A stretch of 64,000 bases of DNA from Corynebacterium sp. HS2168-gen11 (GCF_024834075.1 NZ_JANUXR010000009.1:1-64000); one strand, 5' to 3'; counted from the first letter of the stretch, positions 1 through 9,472 are shown. Numbers and translations are program-made. Notes: generated by a model from the sequence alone, not told the origin.

Positions 1-634
1 CTGCTGCTGGTGCAGGGGTTGGTTCTGGGGTTGCTGCTGGTGCAGGGACTGCACCTGGCTCACCGATGCGAACGATGACTTCGCCAACGCCGACGGTGTC
101 GTCTTCTTGTGCCAGGATTTCCAGGATCACGCCAGCGACAGGGGAAGGCACTTCGGTGTCTACCTTGTCGGTGGAGACCTCAAGCAATGCCTCATCGACT
201 GCGACGGTATCGCCGACAGCTTTGAGCCACTGGGTGATGGTGCCTTCGGTGACGGATTCGCCGAGTTCTGGCATAACAACGTCAGTTGCTGCACCACCTG
301 CTGCTGGAGCAGGAGCCGCTGCAGGAGCTGGTGCTGCCGCTGGTGCAGGGGTTGGTTCTGGAGCTGCAGCAGCTGCAGGTGCAGCACTTGCTTCGCCAGG
401 TTCGCCGATGATGGCAATGACTTCACCGACTTCTACGGTGTCATCTTCTTGAGCGCGGATCTCAAGGATTACGCCAGCTACTGGGGAAGGTACTTCAGTG
501 TCGACCTTGTCGGTGGAGACCTCAAGCAATGCCTCATCGACTGCGACGGTATCGCCGACAGCTTTGAGCCACTGAGTGATAGTACCTTCGGTTACAGATT
601 CGCCCAGCTCGGGCATCACAACAGAGTGCGCCAT
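1..634 (-). CDS. sucB: Dihydrolipoamide acyltransferase (E2), N-terminal part, cut by window edge
   Basis: E2 core of the pyruvate (or 2-oxoglutarate) dehydrogenase complex, which carries acyl groups on lipoyl-lysine swinging arms. The ATG is at 634 on the minus strand ([13 protein letters not shown]) and the frame stays open to base 1. The first ~80 residues are a lipoyl domain with the modified lysine in STDKVDTE. An Ala/Pro linker of ~35 residues follows, then a second nearly identical lipoyl domain and the start of another Ala/Pro linker. A third domain, the subunit-binding domain and the catalytic domain must lie outside the window. In corynebacteria this gene (named sucB or aceF) serves the pyruvate complex; that assignment is family knowledge. 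The two domains share 71 identical bases, suggesting recent duplication or gene conversion. Confidence 0.93.
   Translation of the reverse strand, partial: MAHSVVMPELGESVTEGTITQWLKAVGDTVAVDEALLEVSTDKVDTEVPSPVAGVILEIRAQEDDTVEVGEVIAIIGEPGEASAAPAAAAAPEPTPAPAAAPAPAAAPAPAAGGAATDVVMPELGESVTEGTITQWLKAVGDTVAVDEALLEVSTDKVDTEVPSPVAGVILEILAQEDDTVGVGEVIVRIGEPGAVPAPAATPEPTPAPAA
162..574. repeat. Direct repeat of two lipoyl-domain coding segments
   Basis: Bases 162-232 and 504-574 are identical over 71 nt, offset by 342 nt (114 codons). Identity continues with scattered differences on both sides. This is the two-domain repeat of the E2 gene seen at DNA level. Confidence 0.85.
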
Positions 635-763
635 TGTTGTCTTGACTCCTACGTTTCATCTAAGGGTTGAAAGTCTTAATACCCTATGAGCGTACCTGTT
701 TTGGAGAAAAAATGTGACCTCGAAAATAACTTCTGGGAAAAATTCCCCCTACAATTGTCAATT

Positions 764-1156
764 GTGTTCAAATTTTTTGGCCGAAAAGGCACTCGCTCAA
801 ACTTGAAACCCGCACGTGGGCCAGGGGAAACTGTCCGCAAGCCTGATTTAGCGTATTTACAACAGTGGGTAGCTGAACGTGCACGTGTGGAGGGGTATAT
901 CGAGCCAGAAACACTCGTGAATGAAATGAGTGTGTGTCTGGTTGATGCCGTCGGAGATTTCACCAGGCGCCCGATTGGTGGCCCAAAAGGTATCGATGTG
1001 ATTGCCAAGGCGCTCCAGATTCCGCTTTACGACGTTGAAGAAACCGGTTACCCCCAAAGAATGCGTCAAAAGATTGAGCGGGACCGAATGCTTCGCAAAC
1101 GAGAAGAACAACGGCGTCGTCGTGAAGCACTCGAAAAGGGCGAACGATTCGAATAG
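764..1156 (+). CDS. Conserved hypothetical protein next to the E2 gene
   Basis: Function unknown; homologues beside the E2 gene are expected in corynebacteria. I place the start at GTG 764 (VFKFFGRKGTRSNLKPARGPGE, about 130 residues). A longer reading from ATG 686 would add 26 residues of poor coding character and leave only ~50 bp for the two divergent promoters. The protein is basic, with a central segment (WVAERARVEGYIEPETLVNE) and a C-terminal Arg/Glu-rich helix (RKREEQRRRREALEKGE) likely to be exposed or nucleic-acid contacting. No signal peptide or membrane segment is visible. It is divergent from the E2 gene and convergent with pepA, with a shared terminator between them. Confidence 0.65.
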   Translation: MFKFFGRKGTRSNLKPARGPGETVRKPDLAYLQQWVAERARVEGYIEPETLVNEMSVCLVDAVGDFTRRPIGGPKGIDVIAKALQIPLYDVEETGYPQRMRQKIERDRMLRKREEQRRRREALEKGERFE

Positions 1157-1182
1157 CAACCTCGTCACCCGCCAGCATAGAA

Positions 1183-1227
1183 AAGACTCGTTGATAATCC
1201 GCACGATTGCGAATATCAACGAGTCTT
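1183..1227. terminator. Bidirectional hairpin between the small protein gene and pepA
   Basis: A perfect 14-bp stem, 1183-1196 (AAGACTCGTTGATA) with 1214-1227, lies between two convergent genes. A-rich left flank and TT at the right end allow use on both strands. Confidence 0.75.
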
Positions 1228-1253
1228 AGGTGGTACCTGTGCGTAGCTTGTAA

Positions 1254-2741
1254 TTAGCCAGCTGTCTTAGCAAGGAATGCTAGGAAGGTACGAACTGGAA
1301 CACCGGTGGCACGCGCAGGGGTGTAACCATAGGCGCTTGCCCCATTAAAGGATGGGCCTGCAATATCAACGTGTGCCCATGAAATGCCCTCACCAACGAA
1401 TTCACGCAAGAAGCAGCCGGCGCTGAGCATGCCGCCAGAACGGCCACTGGTGACATTGCGCAGGTCAGCAATTGGGGATTTCACTGCTTCTTTTAGCTCA
1501 GCTGGCAGTGGCATCGACCAAGCGTTTTCGCCCACCTTACGGCCAATCTTGGCAAGCTTGTCACGCAGCTTCGCAGTACCCATAATTGCTGAGGTGCGAT
1601 CGCCTAATGCCACGATTTGTGCACCAGTTAAGGTTGCAGCATCAATGAGCACATCTGGCTTTTCTTCAGAAGCCAATGCCAGTGCATCGGCCATTACCAT
1701 GCGGCCTTCAGCGTCGGTGTTCAAAATTTCTGTGGTCTTGCCACCATAGTGCACAACCACGTCACCGGGACGGTATGCTTCACCATCTGGCATATTTTCA
1801 GCAAGCGAAACCGTGACGGTGACATTAACTTTCAGCTGCAAGCGCGATGCTGCAATGATCGTTGCCACAACTGCTGCTGAGCCACCCATATCGGTGATCA
1901 TCAGATCCATACCAGCACCTGGCTTGATGGAAATGCCACCGGTGTCGAAGGTAATGCCCTTACCAACAAAGGACACGTGCTTCTTTGCCTCTGGGTGGGT
2001 ATAGCGCAGCTGCACCAAACGTGGCTTGCGAGCAGAGCCCATACCAACTGCCAAAATGCCGCCAAAACCCTCAGCAGCAAGTTGCTTCTCATCGCGAATA
2101 TGAATGCCTAAGCCATAGTGCTCAGCCAAGTTCTGAATAATATTGGCGTATGACTCTGGGTAGAGATGAGAAGAAGGCGCATTCACCAGATCGCGAGTTA
2201 AATTGACAGCCTCAGCTGCAATACGTCCGTAGTTGAACTCTTCTTCAGCGTTCTTAGACTTGCTTAATACAACGATTTCTTTCACAGGGGCTTTGCCTGC
2301 GTCGTTCTTTTGACCGGTGTAGTTGTACGAACCAAGAATGGAACCTTCAACAACAGCAGCCACGCCGAAAGCGCTCATGGTGGTCACAACGGTATTCAGA
2401 CCTGCCAAGTTACGTGCTGCAGCACCGGCAGCGCGACGCAGGGTCTCGTCGTCGAGGTCATCTTCGTCGCCCAAGCCCACGCCAAGAATAAAATCGGTGT
2501 CAATGCCTTCGATGGCTGGAATCCGAACAACTTCTTCAAGCGCACCGGTTGCGCCAACAGCGCTGAGCAGCTCCCAAATAGCGCACTCAATATCGTCTTC
2601 AAATAGGCCAGAAGCAGCCAGAATCAATCCTTCTTCGCCTTTGAAAACTGGAACGATCAGCGCATCAAAATCTTCAGGGAGCTTCTTTGCCAAGCGCACA
2701 GTCGTAGCTGCACCGGTTGCAGGAAGTGCAAAATTGGTCAC
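1254..2741 (-). CDS. pepA: Leucyl aminopeptidase (M17 family)
   Basis: Cytosolic metallo-exopeptidase that removes N-terminal residues, preferably Leu; two metal ions per active site. The M17 signature NTDAEGR is present, with the other metal and catalytic segments GKGITFDTGG and SIKPGAGMDLM upstream of it. At about 495 residues it has the normal family length. The open frame begins at GTG 2756, but a second in-frame GTG at 2741 (VTNFALPATG) has a GAAAGG ribosome-binding site at good spacing, so I start there. The gene is divergent from ilvE across ~225 bp. Metal content (Mn or Zn) cannot be told from sequence. Confidence 0.92.
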   Translation of the reverse strand: MTNFALPATGAATTVRLAKKLPEDFDALIVPVFKGEEGLILAASGLFEDDIECAIWELLSAVGATGALEEVVRIPAIEGIDTDFILGVGLGDEDDLDDETLRRAAGAAARNLAGLNTVVTTMSAFGVAAVVEGSILGSYNYTGQKNDAGKAPVKEIVVLSKSKNAEEEFNYGRIAAEAVNLTRDLVNAPSSHLYPESYANIIQNLAEHYGLGIHIRDEKQLAAEGFGGILAVGMGSARKPRLVQLRYTHPEAKKHVSFVGKGITFDTGGISIKPGAGMDLMITDMGGSAAVVATIIAASRLQLKVNVTVTVSLAENMPDGEAYRPGDVVVHYGGKTTEILNTDAEGRMVMADALALASEEKPDVLIDAATLTGAQIVALGDRTSAIMGTAKLRDKLAKIGRKVGENAWSMPLPAELKEAVKSPIADLRNVTSGRSGGMLSAGCFLREFVGEGISWAHVDIAGPSFNGASAYGYTPARATGVPVRTFLAFLAKTAG

Positions 2742-2967
2742 AAAAATACCTTTCACAAAACATCATCGACAATTGTTAACGCATTCCACTGTAGGGCACA
2801 TTTCCGTATTTGTTTAGTTGATGGTGTGAATATATTTGTCAGCAATGGGCGTTTTTGAATTGACCTGGCTCGCCACAGCGCTGAAATACTGAAAATGATG
2901 ATAAATATGCTTGCAACTGTGATGAAATACTTCCACCAGTGAGTCGCAACGAGTACATTCATAGGGT

Positions 2968-4071
2968 ATGACAGATCTTGTATTTACAATTGACCCAACC
3001 ACGCAGCCAACTCCTGCGGATCGCATCGCTGAAATTTTAGAAAATCCAGGTTTCGGTAATCATTTCACCGATCACATGGTCACCATTCAGTGGGATCAAG
3101 AACACGGTTGGCATGATGCCAAGGTTCAAGCCTATGCGCCAGTAAGCTTGGATCCTTCTGCATCGGTGTTCCACTATGGACAAGCAATTTTTGAAGGCAT
3201 TAAGGCATATCGTCACGCTGACGGCTCGATTCAAACCTTCCGCCCTGAGGCAAACGCACAACGCTTTCAAGCCTCTGCGCGTCGTATGGCCATGCCTGAG
3301 CTGCCAACCGAGCTGTTTCTCGAGTCCTTGCGCCAATTAGTAGAGATCGATCAAGAATGGGTTCCTGCTCACGGCGGCGAAGCAGCGCTTTATTTGCGTC
3401 CATTCATGGTGGCAACTGAAACCACCCTAGGTGTGCATCCTTCCGCCTCGTACACCTACATGGTGATCGCATCGCCTGCAGGTGCATATTTCGCCGGTGG
3501 CATTCGTCCTGTCTCCGTTTGGCTCTCGGAAGACTATGTGCGCGCAGCACCAGGTGGCACGGGTGCCGCGAAGTTCGCAGGTAACTATGCAGCATCGCTG
3601 TTGGCACAGGCACAAGCCGCTGAAAAGGGCTGTGATCAGGTGGTCTGGTTGGATGCCCATGAGCATAAGTATGTCGAAGAAATGGGCGGCATGAACTTGA
3701 TGTTCGTCTATGGTGGTCAAACCCCAACGATTGTGACCCCACAGCTGTCCGGTTCCTTGCTCCCAGGCATTACGCGTCTGTCCTTGCTGCAGGTAGCACA
3801 GGATCTTGGTTATGAGGTTTCCGAGCGGATCATTAGCACCGATGAGTGGAAAGCTGATGTGGCAAGCGGGAAGATGATTGAAACATTTGCTTGCGGTACG
3901 GCTGCAGTGATCACCCCAGTTGGTCAGGTAAAGTCCCAGCATGGCGAGTTCATCATCAATGACAACCAGCCAGGCGATGTGACCCTGCGCTTGCGCGAGC
4001 ACCTCACCGGTATTCAGCGCGGCATTATTGCTGATACACATGGCTGGATGGTGCCATTAGTGTCTGCATAA
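2968..4071 (+). CDS. ilvE: Branched-chain amino acid aminotransferase
   Basis: PLP-dependent fold-type IV transaminase for the last step of Ile, Val and Leu synthesis, using glutamate as amino donor. It has 367 residues, typical of the actinobacterial group. The PLP-binding lysine is K202 in [14 protein letters not shown], and the cofactor-binding EEMGGMN segment follows at about 238. The ATG at 2968 gives the expected N-terminus ([11 protein letters not shown]). It is monocistronic: divergent from pepA, with a strong terminator behind it shared with cobT. Confidence 0.95.
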   Translation: MTDLVFTIDPTTQPTPADRIAEILENPGFGNHFTDHMVTIQWDQEHGWHDAKVQAYAPVSLDPSASVFHYGQAIFEGIKAYRHADGSIQTFRPEANAQRFQASARRMAMPELPTELFLESLRQLVEIDQEWVPAHGGEAALYLRPFMVATETTLGVHPSASYTYMVIASPAGAYFAGGIRPVSVWLSEDYVRAAPGGTGAAKFAGNYAASLLAQAQAAEKGCDQVVWLDAHEHKYVEEMGGMNLMFVYGGQTPTIVTPQLSGSLLPGITRLSLLQVAQDLGYEVSERIISTDEWKADVASGKMIETFACGTAAVITPVGQVKSQHGEFIINDNQPGDVTLRLREHLTGIQRGIIADTHGWMVPLVSA

Positions 4072-4074
4072 TTT

Positions 4075-4086
4075 GCTTGACGACGC
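4075..4086 (+). repeat. Copy of over-represented 12-mer GCTTGACGACGC
   Basis: Lies 9 bp before the ilvE/cobT terminator stem. Seven exact copies were found in the window (4075, 20609, 29094, 43489, 47660, 53606 on plus; 38568-38579 on minus), far above chance for a 12-mer. Confidence 0.7.
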
Positions 4087-4094
4087 CGCCTTAT

Positions 4095-4140
4095 ACAAAC
4101 AACCCAGTAGGAACCATACACTTCCTACTGGGTTGTTTGT
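4095..4140. terminator. Bidirectional terminator between ilvE and cobT
   Basis: A perfect 19-bp stem, 4095-4113 with 4122-4140, and an 8-nt loop. T-rich sequence follows on the plus strand (ATTTGTTT). The genes are convergent. Confidence 0.93.
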
Positions 4141-4146
4141 ATTTGT

Positions 4147-5196
4147 TTACTGTTCTGTTGCTTCCTGATATTCAGGTTCTTCAGGAAGGCTTGCCATATC
4201 ATTCATAATGTTGGCAGCCATTGTAATAAATGGGAATGCGGCGGCAGCACCAGCGCCTTCACCCATCCGCAAATGCATATCTAGCAGTGGTGTTAAACCA
4301 AGATAACGCAGTGCGAAACTGTGCGCCGGTTCGGTGGACTGATGGCCTGCAACCATCCATTTCCGAGCACCAGGTGCTAACTTATCGGCGAGCATTGCTC
4401 CAGCGGCTGTCAAGACACCGTCGAGAAGCAGCGGTGTGCGCCGGACTGCTGCTTGGGCCAAAAATGCTGCCATTGCAACAACTTCTGGGGAAGAAATTTT
4501 GCGCATGAGCGTGAAAACATTGCCACGATCATTACGGGCTCGAAACATTGCGTCGCGAACAACAGTGACTTTATGCTTCCAGTGTTCATCATGAATACCG
4601 CTGCCACGGCCAGTGACAACAACTGGTTCTTGGTTAGTCATCAAGCCAATCAGCGCCGCTGCAATAGTCGTACCGCCCACGCCGAGATCACCGACGAGTA
4701 ACAGATCGGCACCGGCATCGATTTCTTGATCGGCAATGCGTTTGCCAATTTCCACAGCTCGCAGTAGTTGCTCTTCGGTCATGGCATCTTCGATGTCGAT
4801 GCAACCGGAGCTACGCGATACGCGCTCGTCACCCCAGACATCGTGATCGAGACAAATATCGACAACACGAATCCCAATATCTGAACCCGCCGCCAGTGCG
4901 TTTACACTTGCACCACCAGTACGAATCGCCTCTGCGAGGGCAGGAGATGCGGTTGTTGGATAGGTGGATAACTCACGTTTCGCGATGCCGTGATCACCAG
5001 CGAAGACCACGAGCCGTGGCTGTTGAATCTTTTTCGGTGGCACAACGCCCTGGCAGGAGGAGAGCCAAATGCCAAGGTCTTCAAAGACTGCCAGTGAGCC
5101 AGTAGGTTTGTTCAAGTTATTTTGGAATGCACGAGCCTGGTCTGCCAGATCAGTGAGTGGTGCTTGAACACGTGGGAAAAAATCTGATGGATGCAT
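4147..5196 (-). CDS. cobT: Nicotinate-nucleotide:dimethylbenzimidazole phosphoribosyltransferase
   Basis: Makes alpha-ribazole phosphate from NaMN and dimethylbenzimidazole for the lower loop of cobalamin. The 349 residues match CobT. The conserved FAGDHGIAKRELSTYP segment, GDLGVGGTTIAAAL, and the catalytic-glutamate motif MGEGAGAA near the C-terminus are all present. The ATG at 5196 is followed by MHPSDFFPRV. cobU and cobS, which commonly adjoin cobT in related genomes, are not here; a DUF3043 gene comes directly before it on the same strand. No B12 riboswitch is visible in the 125-bp gap. Confidence 0.93.
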   Translation of the reverse strand: MHPSDFFPRVQAPLTDLADQARAFQNNLNKPTGSLAVFEDLGIWLSSCQGVVPPKKIQQPRLVVFAGDHGIAKRELSTYPTTASPALAEAIRTGGASVNALAAGSDIGIRVVDICLDHDVWGDERVSRSSGCIDIEDAMTEEQLLRAVEIGKRIADQEIDAGADLLLVGDLGVGGTTIAAALIGLMTNQEPVVVTGRGSGIHDEHWKHKVTVVRDAMFRARNDRGNVFTLMRKISSPEVVAMAAFLAQAAVRRTPLLLDGVLTAAGAMLADKLAPGARKWMVAGHQSTEPAHSFALRYLGLTPLLDMHLRMGEGAGAAAAFPFITMAANIMNDMASLPEEPEYQEATEQ

Positions 5197-5321
5197 ACTC
5201 TGGTGATTCCTTATAGTAAGTGAACAGGGCAGATATCGAGCTAGCTATGGTGGTGAGCGTCTATCTGTTTGGCCGGTGATACTGCGGGTCGCACAGCAAT
5301 GCCCCTAGTATAAAGGGCAGC

Positions 5322-5984
5322 TTAGACGTTCGCGCCAAGTTCAACGCGTGGCTTTGGTGAACGCCAGCGGCGTGGTTGGGTCGCGCGGTTGAATGCGTAG
5401 AAACCAATGGAAGTGCCACTTTGGGTAGTATGCGGGAACTTTTCGCGCACCATTTGGCTTGCCTTGCGTCCGAGCATGATGGCTTCTAAGACAAAGGCCA
5501 TCAAAATTGCCATTGCGATAATTGAAATAATATTGGCAACTTGTGGCAAGGCAGAGGTCGCGATCATGGTGAATAGCAAGAATAATGCAAACGGCATCAT
5601 AAACGACAGCAGGTGACGCTTGGCATCGACAATATCGCGGATATACGCCCGTTCTGGTCCTTTGTCGCGCTCAAGCAAATAACGCTCGTCGCCATCGTCC
5701 ATTGCACGACGTGTTGCGTTCTGGCGCTCAATACGAGCCTGTTTTTGCGCTTTTTTATGAGCCTTCCATTCCTCTGGAGTCATCGAAGCCTTGAGGGCTT
5801 TTCGCTCTTGACGACTTTCACTCCAGCTTTTGGCTGGTGCATATTTTGCCGAAAACGTGCCAGGGCGATGAGCAGCTTCTTTGCGACGCGGTGTTGCGTG
5901 CCCCTTTTTAGGCGTAAACGCTTTCGATTGACGAGGTTGTTGTTCATGTTGAGAGTTCACGTTGAATAGATTACCTAGTTTCAT
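5322..5984 (-). CDS. DUF3043 membrane protein
   Basis: Conserved actinobacterial family of unknown function. The N-terminal ~110 residues are very basic and Gln/Lys-rich (KKGHATPRRKEAAHRPG; WKAHKKAQKQARIERQ). Two closely spaced membrane segments follow at about 129-148 and 152-171, then a basic tail with an RRWRSPKPRVE end. This layout suggests a large cytoplasmic charged domain anchored by a helical hairpin. The neighbouring position near cobT and the IscA-like gene is conserved in corynebacteria as far as I recall. Start ATG at 5984. Confidence 0.82.
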   Translation of the reverse strand: MKLGNLFNVNSQHEQQPRQSKAFTPKKGHATPRRKEAAHRPGTFSAKYAPAKSWSESRQERKALKASMTPEEWKAHKKAQKQARIERQNATRRAMDDGDERYLLERDKGPERAYIRDIVDAKRHLLSFMMPFALFLLFTMIATSALPQVANIISIIAMAILMAFVLEAIMLGRKASQMVREKFPHTTQSGTSIGFYAFNRATQPRRWRSPKPRVELGANV

Positions 5985-6283
5985 ACCTCTTGTGCGAACA
6001 CCTCACCACTGGCAAGGCTGATTTTAGAGGCAAATCTTCTATAAACAGAACTGAACTTTTCTGACACTGTGCACCTTTGAATGTGTCTATCTCGACTCTT
6101 ATGATGGGTATATATTCTGTTGAGAAACAAGCAACTACCACGTTGTTTCAATTGTGCAACTGGAATTGTGAAACACTATGTAGCGCAGAATGTGAGCAAG
6201 GGTGCATAATGGTGGCCAGTAACTATTTTTTGTAGTAGGTTATGTGAACACGACAACAATGTATAAGGAGACGTATCCATACT
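5985..6283. other. Divergent intergenic region, DUF3043 / Fe-S protein
   Basis: AT-rich 299 bp holding promoters for both directions. The only clear element I see is the plus-strand promoter candidate at 6077-6105. Confidence 0.5.
6077..6105 (+). promoter_or_regulatory. Candidate sigma-A promoter for the IscA/ErpA-like gene
   Basis: TTGAAT at 6077-6082 and TATGAT at 6100-6105 are separated by exactly 17 bp. This would give a long 5' leader of ~170 nt before 6284. Confidence 0.45.
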
Positions 6284-6628
6284 ATGACTGCACCAGAGAC
6301 TAATACCGGCGTGATTCTTACTGATGCTGCTGCAGCAAAGGCGAAGGCATTACTCGAACAAGAAGGTCGCGAAGATCTCGCACTTCGTATCGCAGTTCAG
6401 CCAGGTGGTTGTGCTGGTTTACGTTACCAGCTCTATTTCGATGATCGTAGCTTGGATGGCGATAAAGAAGACATTATCGGCGGCGTCCGTCTTGTCGTTG
6501 ATAAGATGAGCGTTCCTTACCTCAACGGTGCACGTATCGACTTCGCCGATACCATCGAATCACAAGGCTTTACCATCGATAATCCAAACGCTTCTGGTTC
6601 TTGCGCCTGTGGCGATTCTTTTAACTAA
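6284..6628 (+). CDS. erpA: A-type iron-sulfur cluster carrier (IscA/ErpA/HesB family)
   Basis: Small scaffold or carrier that delivers Fe-S clusters to apo-proteins. It has 114 residues with the three family cysteines: C43 (GGCAGLRY) and C107/C109 (GSCACGDSF) at the C-terminus. The ribosome site is strong (TAAGGAGACG) before ATG 6284. In corynebacteria this gene neighbours the bc1-aa3 cluster, which contains a Rieske protein, so a role in respiratory Fe-S assembly is plausible but inferred. The ErpA versus IscA choice is not certain from sequence alone. Confidence 0.88.
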   Translation: MTAPETNTGVILTDAAAAKAKALLEQEGREDLALRIAVQPGGCAGLRYQLYFDDRSLDGDKEDIIGGVRLVVDKMSVPYLNGARIDFADTIESQGFTIDNPNASGSCACGDSFN

Positions 6629-6751
6629 AGATGCATAGCCTGTAGCAGTTGCCGCTGTGTAGCTAGCTGCTCTGAGGTTGATGGCACAACTACCTCAGCC
6701 ATCCTAGAAGCCGTCAATATCGGTTTGAATCTTCAGCTGTAACGATTCACC

Positions 6752-6806
6752 ATAGACATCATGCCCTTCTTGCACGATATATCTGCAAGAAGGGCATGAC
6801 GTCTAT
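6752..6806. repeat. 23-bp inverted repeat
   Basis: 6752-6774 pairs with 6784-6806 with one mismatch. It is followed by mixed sequence rather than a T tract, so it is only a possible terminator for the Fe-S gene. Confidence 0.7.
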
Positions 6807-7068
6807 TATCTGCGCGTGTGGTGTTGTGCTGCGCAGTGTTGTTGGAGAAGGTGGGGGAGCGTCGCAAAGCTTATATGCGCTTATCTGACGATTTATCCAG
6901 TGCTGTTGAAACGCTTATCAGCATCGCGTGGAGGCGCCGCGTGGAACCATGGCTTGGAACCATGGCTTGGAAACATGGCGCTGAAACAGTAAGTGTGCAG
7001 CCATGCAAACCTTACACGCTTGCACCTGCCGTACGTCACCGCGATATCACCACAACACGCCCAACACC

Positions 7069-7105
7069 AAAGGGAGCACCTATTGCTACAGGTGCTCCCT
7101 TTTTT
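7069..7105. terminator. Terminator hairpin at the asnB 3' side
   Basis: A 13-bp stem, 7069-7081 (AAAGGGAGCACCT) with 7090-7102, followed by a T run to 7105 on plus. The minus side has TTTGG, so it may also end asnB. Confidence 0.8.
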
Positions 7106-7113
7106 GCGGATTC

Positions 7114-9036
7114 TTACAGATATACCGGATAGTCGCGTTGCTCGATGCCTGGATCGATGCGATGCTCGACAAAAATGCCATGCCAGATCATAAATGCCAG
7201 TACGGTCCACAACCGGCGCGAATGATCACTAGTACCTGCACGATGCTCGTTGAGCATCTCAAGCACGGCTTTCTTGTCGAAGATGTCGTCGGTCAGCGAT
7301 TCACGAATGGTCTCTTGTGCCCAACCAAACAGTTCATCACCAGCGAGCCAATGCCGCATTGGAACTGGGAAGCCTAACTTCTTCCGGTGCAACACATGTG
7401 GTGGAACAATCTGTTCCATTGCCTTGCGAAGCGCATATTTGGTGGTGCCATGAGCGATCTTGAGATCATGTGGAATTGTTTGCGCCACGTCAAAGACAAC
7501 CTTGTCCAAAAATGGCACACGCAGTTCTAGTGAATGCGCCATATTGATTTTGTCTGCCTTGACCAAAATATCGCCGCGCATCCACGTAAACAGATCTAAA
7601 TGCTGCATCCGCGCGACTGGATCCATATGCTGGCTTTGCGCGTAAATCGGTGCCGTAACTTCTTTATGATCCCATTCTGGTCGCGCCCACGGGATCACGC
7701 GTTGCATCTGTTCGAAATTAAAGGAGCGCGCGTTGCCGTAGTAGCGTTGTTCCATTGTTTGCGAACCGCGCTCTAACAGCGACTTACCCTTCATGCCATC
7801 TGGCAGGAGACGGGAGAGCTGGCCCAAACCTTTTCGTAACGGTGACGGAATCTTTTCAAATGGCGCCAATGACAATGGCTCTTTATAAATTGTGTAACCA
7901 CCGAATAATTCGTCGGCACCTTCGCCTGAAAGCACGACCTTGACATGCTTACGAGCTTCTTGTGCAACGAAATATAGCGGTACCAGCGAAGGATCAGCGA
8001 CAGGATCGTCCAAATACCACATAATTTTCGGAATCGCCGCCGCATATTCTTCAGGGCTGACGATCTTGACGATATGCTCCACGCCAATCGCCGCCGCCGA
8101 CTCCGCAGCCACATCCACCTCTGAGTAGCCCTCGCGCTCAAAACCGGTGGTAAATGTCAGCAAATTCGGATTATGACGCTTCGCCAAGGTCGCAATTGCC
8201 GTCGAGTCAATGCCGCCAGACAAAAACGAACCGACGGTCACGTCTGCGCGCATATGCTTTTCGACGCTGTCCTCAAGGGCGCGGGCAATACGATCAAATA
8301 ATTCTTGTTCCTTGCCCTTTGCCACAGGTTGTACCTGGAATTGCGGACGGAAATAGCGGGTTTGTTTTAATGCCTGCCCTGGCGTGACAACGCCATAGCA
8401 GCCTGATTCCAAACGTCGAATATTTGCGTGCAGACTCTCAGGCTCTGGAACATACTGCAAATCGATATAGTGCTCAATTGCGCGTCGGTCAAGGCTGAGA
8501 TCCAGACCAAGTGCCTCCGCAGCAGTCAAAATGCACTTCTTTTCCGAGGCGAAGATAGTGCCAGCTGCAGTTGTTGCATAATACAACGGCTTAATACCGA
8601 ACTGGTCGCGTGCTAAAAAGAGCTGTTGTTCAACTGAGTCCCAAATGGCGAACGCAAACATGCCGCGCAGGTGCTCAACCACATCAGCACCCCAATGGTG
8701 ATAGCCGACTGCAATGGTTTCACCATCGCCAGAAGTATTAAAGGTATACCCCAAAGCTTCTAGGGTTTCGCGCAGTTCAATATAGTTGTAGATCTCACCA
8801 TTAAAGGTCATCGCATAGCGGTTTGGCTGATCAGCTGGCCCCCACTGTAAAGGCTGATGAGAATGCTCAATATCAATAATCGCGAGGCGATTGAAACCAA
8901 AGATGGTATTTTCATCGTTCCAAGAACCGGCCTCATCGGGACCTCGATGGCGCATATCAGGCAGTGCATCAGTAATTGCAGGAACAAAGCCTGATGTCGC
9001 TGGGTTGGCAGTAATCATGCCGAGTAGACCACACAT
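7114..9036 (-). CDS. asnB: Glutamine-hydrolysing asparagine synthetase / LtsA-type amidotransferase
   Basis: Class II glutamine amidotransferase of 640 residues. The nucleophile is Cys2 (MCGLLGMI) after removal of Met1. The glutaminase domain ends at about 200, followed by a synthetase domain with the ATP pyrophosphatase loop SGGIDS. The open frame extends 55 codons further upstream, but ATG 9036 has a near-perfect AGGAGG site and provides the essential N-terminal Cys, so it is the start. In Corynebacterium glutamicum the orthologue (ltsA) amidates cell-wall precursors and its loss causes lysozyme and temperature sensitivity (established for the family member). The gene is divergent from ctaC. 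Confidence 0.94.
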   Translation of the reverse strand: MCGLLGMITANPATSGFVPAITDALPDMRHRGPDEAGSWNDENTIFGFNRLAIIDIEHSHQPLQWGPADQPNRYAMTFNGEIYNYIELRETLEALGYTFNTSGDGETIAVGYHHWGADVVEHLRGMFAFAIWDSVEQQLFLARDQFGIKPLYYATTAAGTIFASEKKCILTAAEALGLDLSLDRRAIEHYIDLQYVPEPESLHANIRRLESGCYGVVTPGQALKQTRYFRPQFQVQPVAKGKEQELFDRIARALEDSVEKHMRADVTVGSFLSGGIDSTAIATLAKRHNPNLLTFTTGFEREGYSEVDVAAESAAAIGVEHIVKIVSPEEYAAAIPKIMWYLDDPVADPSLVPLYFVAQEARKHVKVVLSGEGADELFGGYTIYKEPLSLAPFEKIPSPLRKGLGQLSRLLPDGMKGKSLLERGSQTMEQRYYGNARSFNFEQMQRVIPWARPEWDHKEVTAPIYAQSQHMDPVARMQHLDLFTWMRGDILVKADKINMAHSLELRVPFLDKVVFDVAQTIPHDLKIAHGTTKYALRKAMEQIVPPHVLHRKKLGFPVPMRHWLAGDELFGWAQETIRESLTDDIFDKKAVLEMLNEHRAGTSDHSRRLWTVLAFMIWHGIFVEHRIDPGIEQRDYPVYL

Positions 9037-9472
9037 TGAGGGCGAACGCCTCCTAAATATCATAAGAAACAAAGGTTGAAACCAGCATACTCTGAAACGA
9101 AATGAAACTGGGTGAACGCCGTGAGGTGATCGGACATGAATATTCAGCAATGTGGGGTAGTGGCGCGGGGGTGAATCACGCCAAAAATTTAGGGCATACA
9201 AAAGGATGATACGCAGCTACTATTTTGTGAAATGAGTTACATTGTGGTGGAAAGGAAATTGCCATTCGGACATGATTCGGCAAGGTTGTTGCAAGTTGAA
9301 TTGAAAACTCAAGGATCCAGCCAGTAAAAAAAGATGCTGGATCAGTAGGGAAAATGACATCTCATGCGCTATTCTGCGAAAGAGAATATGTGTGAGAAAA
9401 ATGCGTGCAATCTGTGATTCATGGCTCTCGCACTATTGAAAAGAACTAGTGTTTAAAGGAAGGCAGACGCGC
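9037..9472. other. Divergent regulatory region, asnB / ctaC
   Basis: 436 bp without a gene. It holds a GlxR/CRP-like site at 9226-9241; the ctaC promoter must be near 9360-9450, but no clear -35/-10 pair stands out. Confidence 0.5.
9226..9241. promoter_or_regulatory. Candidate GlxR (CRP-family) operator upstream of ctaC
   Basis: TGTGAAATGAGTTACA matches TGTGA-N6-TCACA with one mismatch. GlxR control of cytochrome oxidase genes is known in C. glutamicum; the site here is inferred. Confidence 0.45.

Larger units (their letters stand above)
6629..7113. other. Convergent intergenic region with two hairpins
   Basis: 485 bp between the Fe-S carrier gene and asnB. It contains a long inverted repeat (6752-6806) and a terminator (7069-7105). 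Around 6950-6975, ACCATGGCTTGGAA occurs twice in tandem. No convincing ORF. Confidence 0.6.

Noticed and set aside
107..670. Long plus-strand frames over the E2 gene
   Set aside because: They are shadows of the lipoyl-domain coding strand; Cys/Trp-rich low-complexity translation and no start context.
5197..5321. Possible B12 riboswitch before cobT
   Set aside because: Only 125 bp, no B12-box-like conserved core seen on the minus strand.
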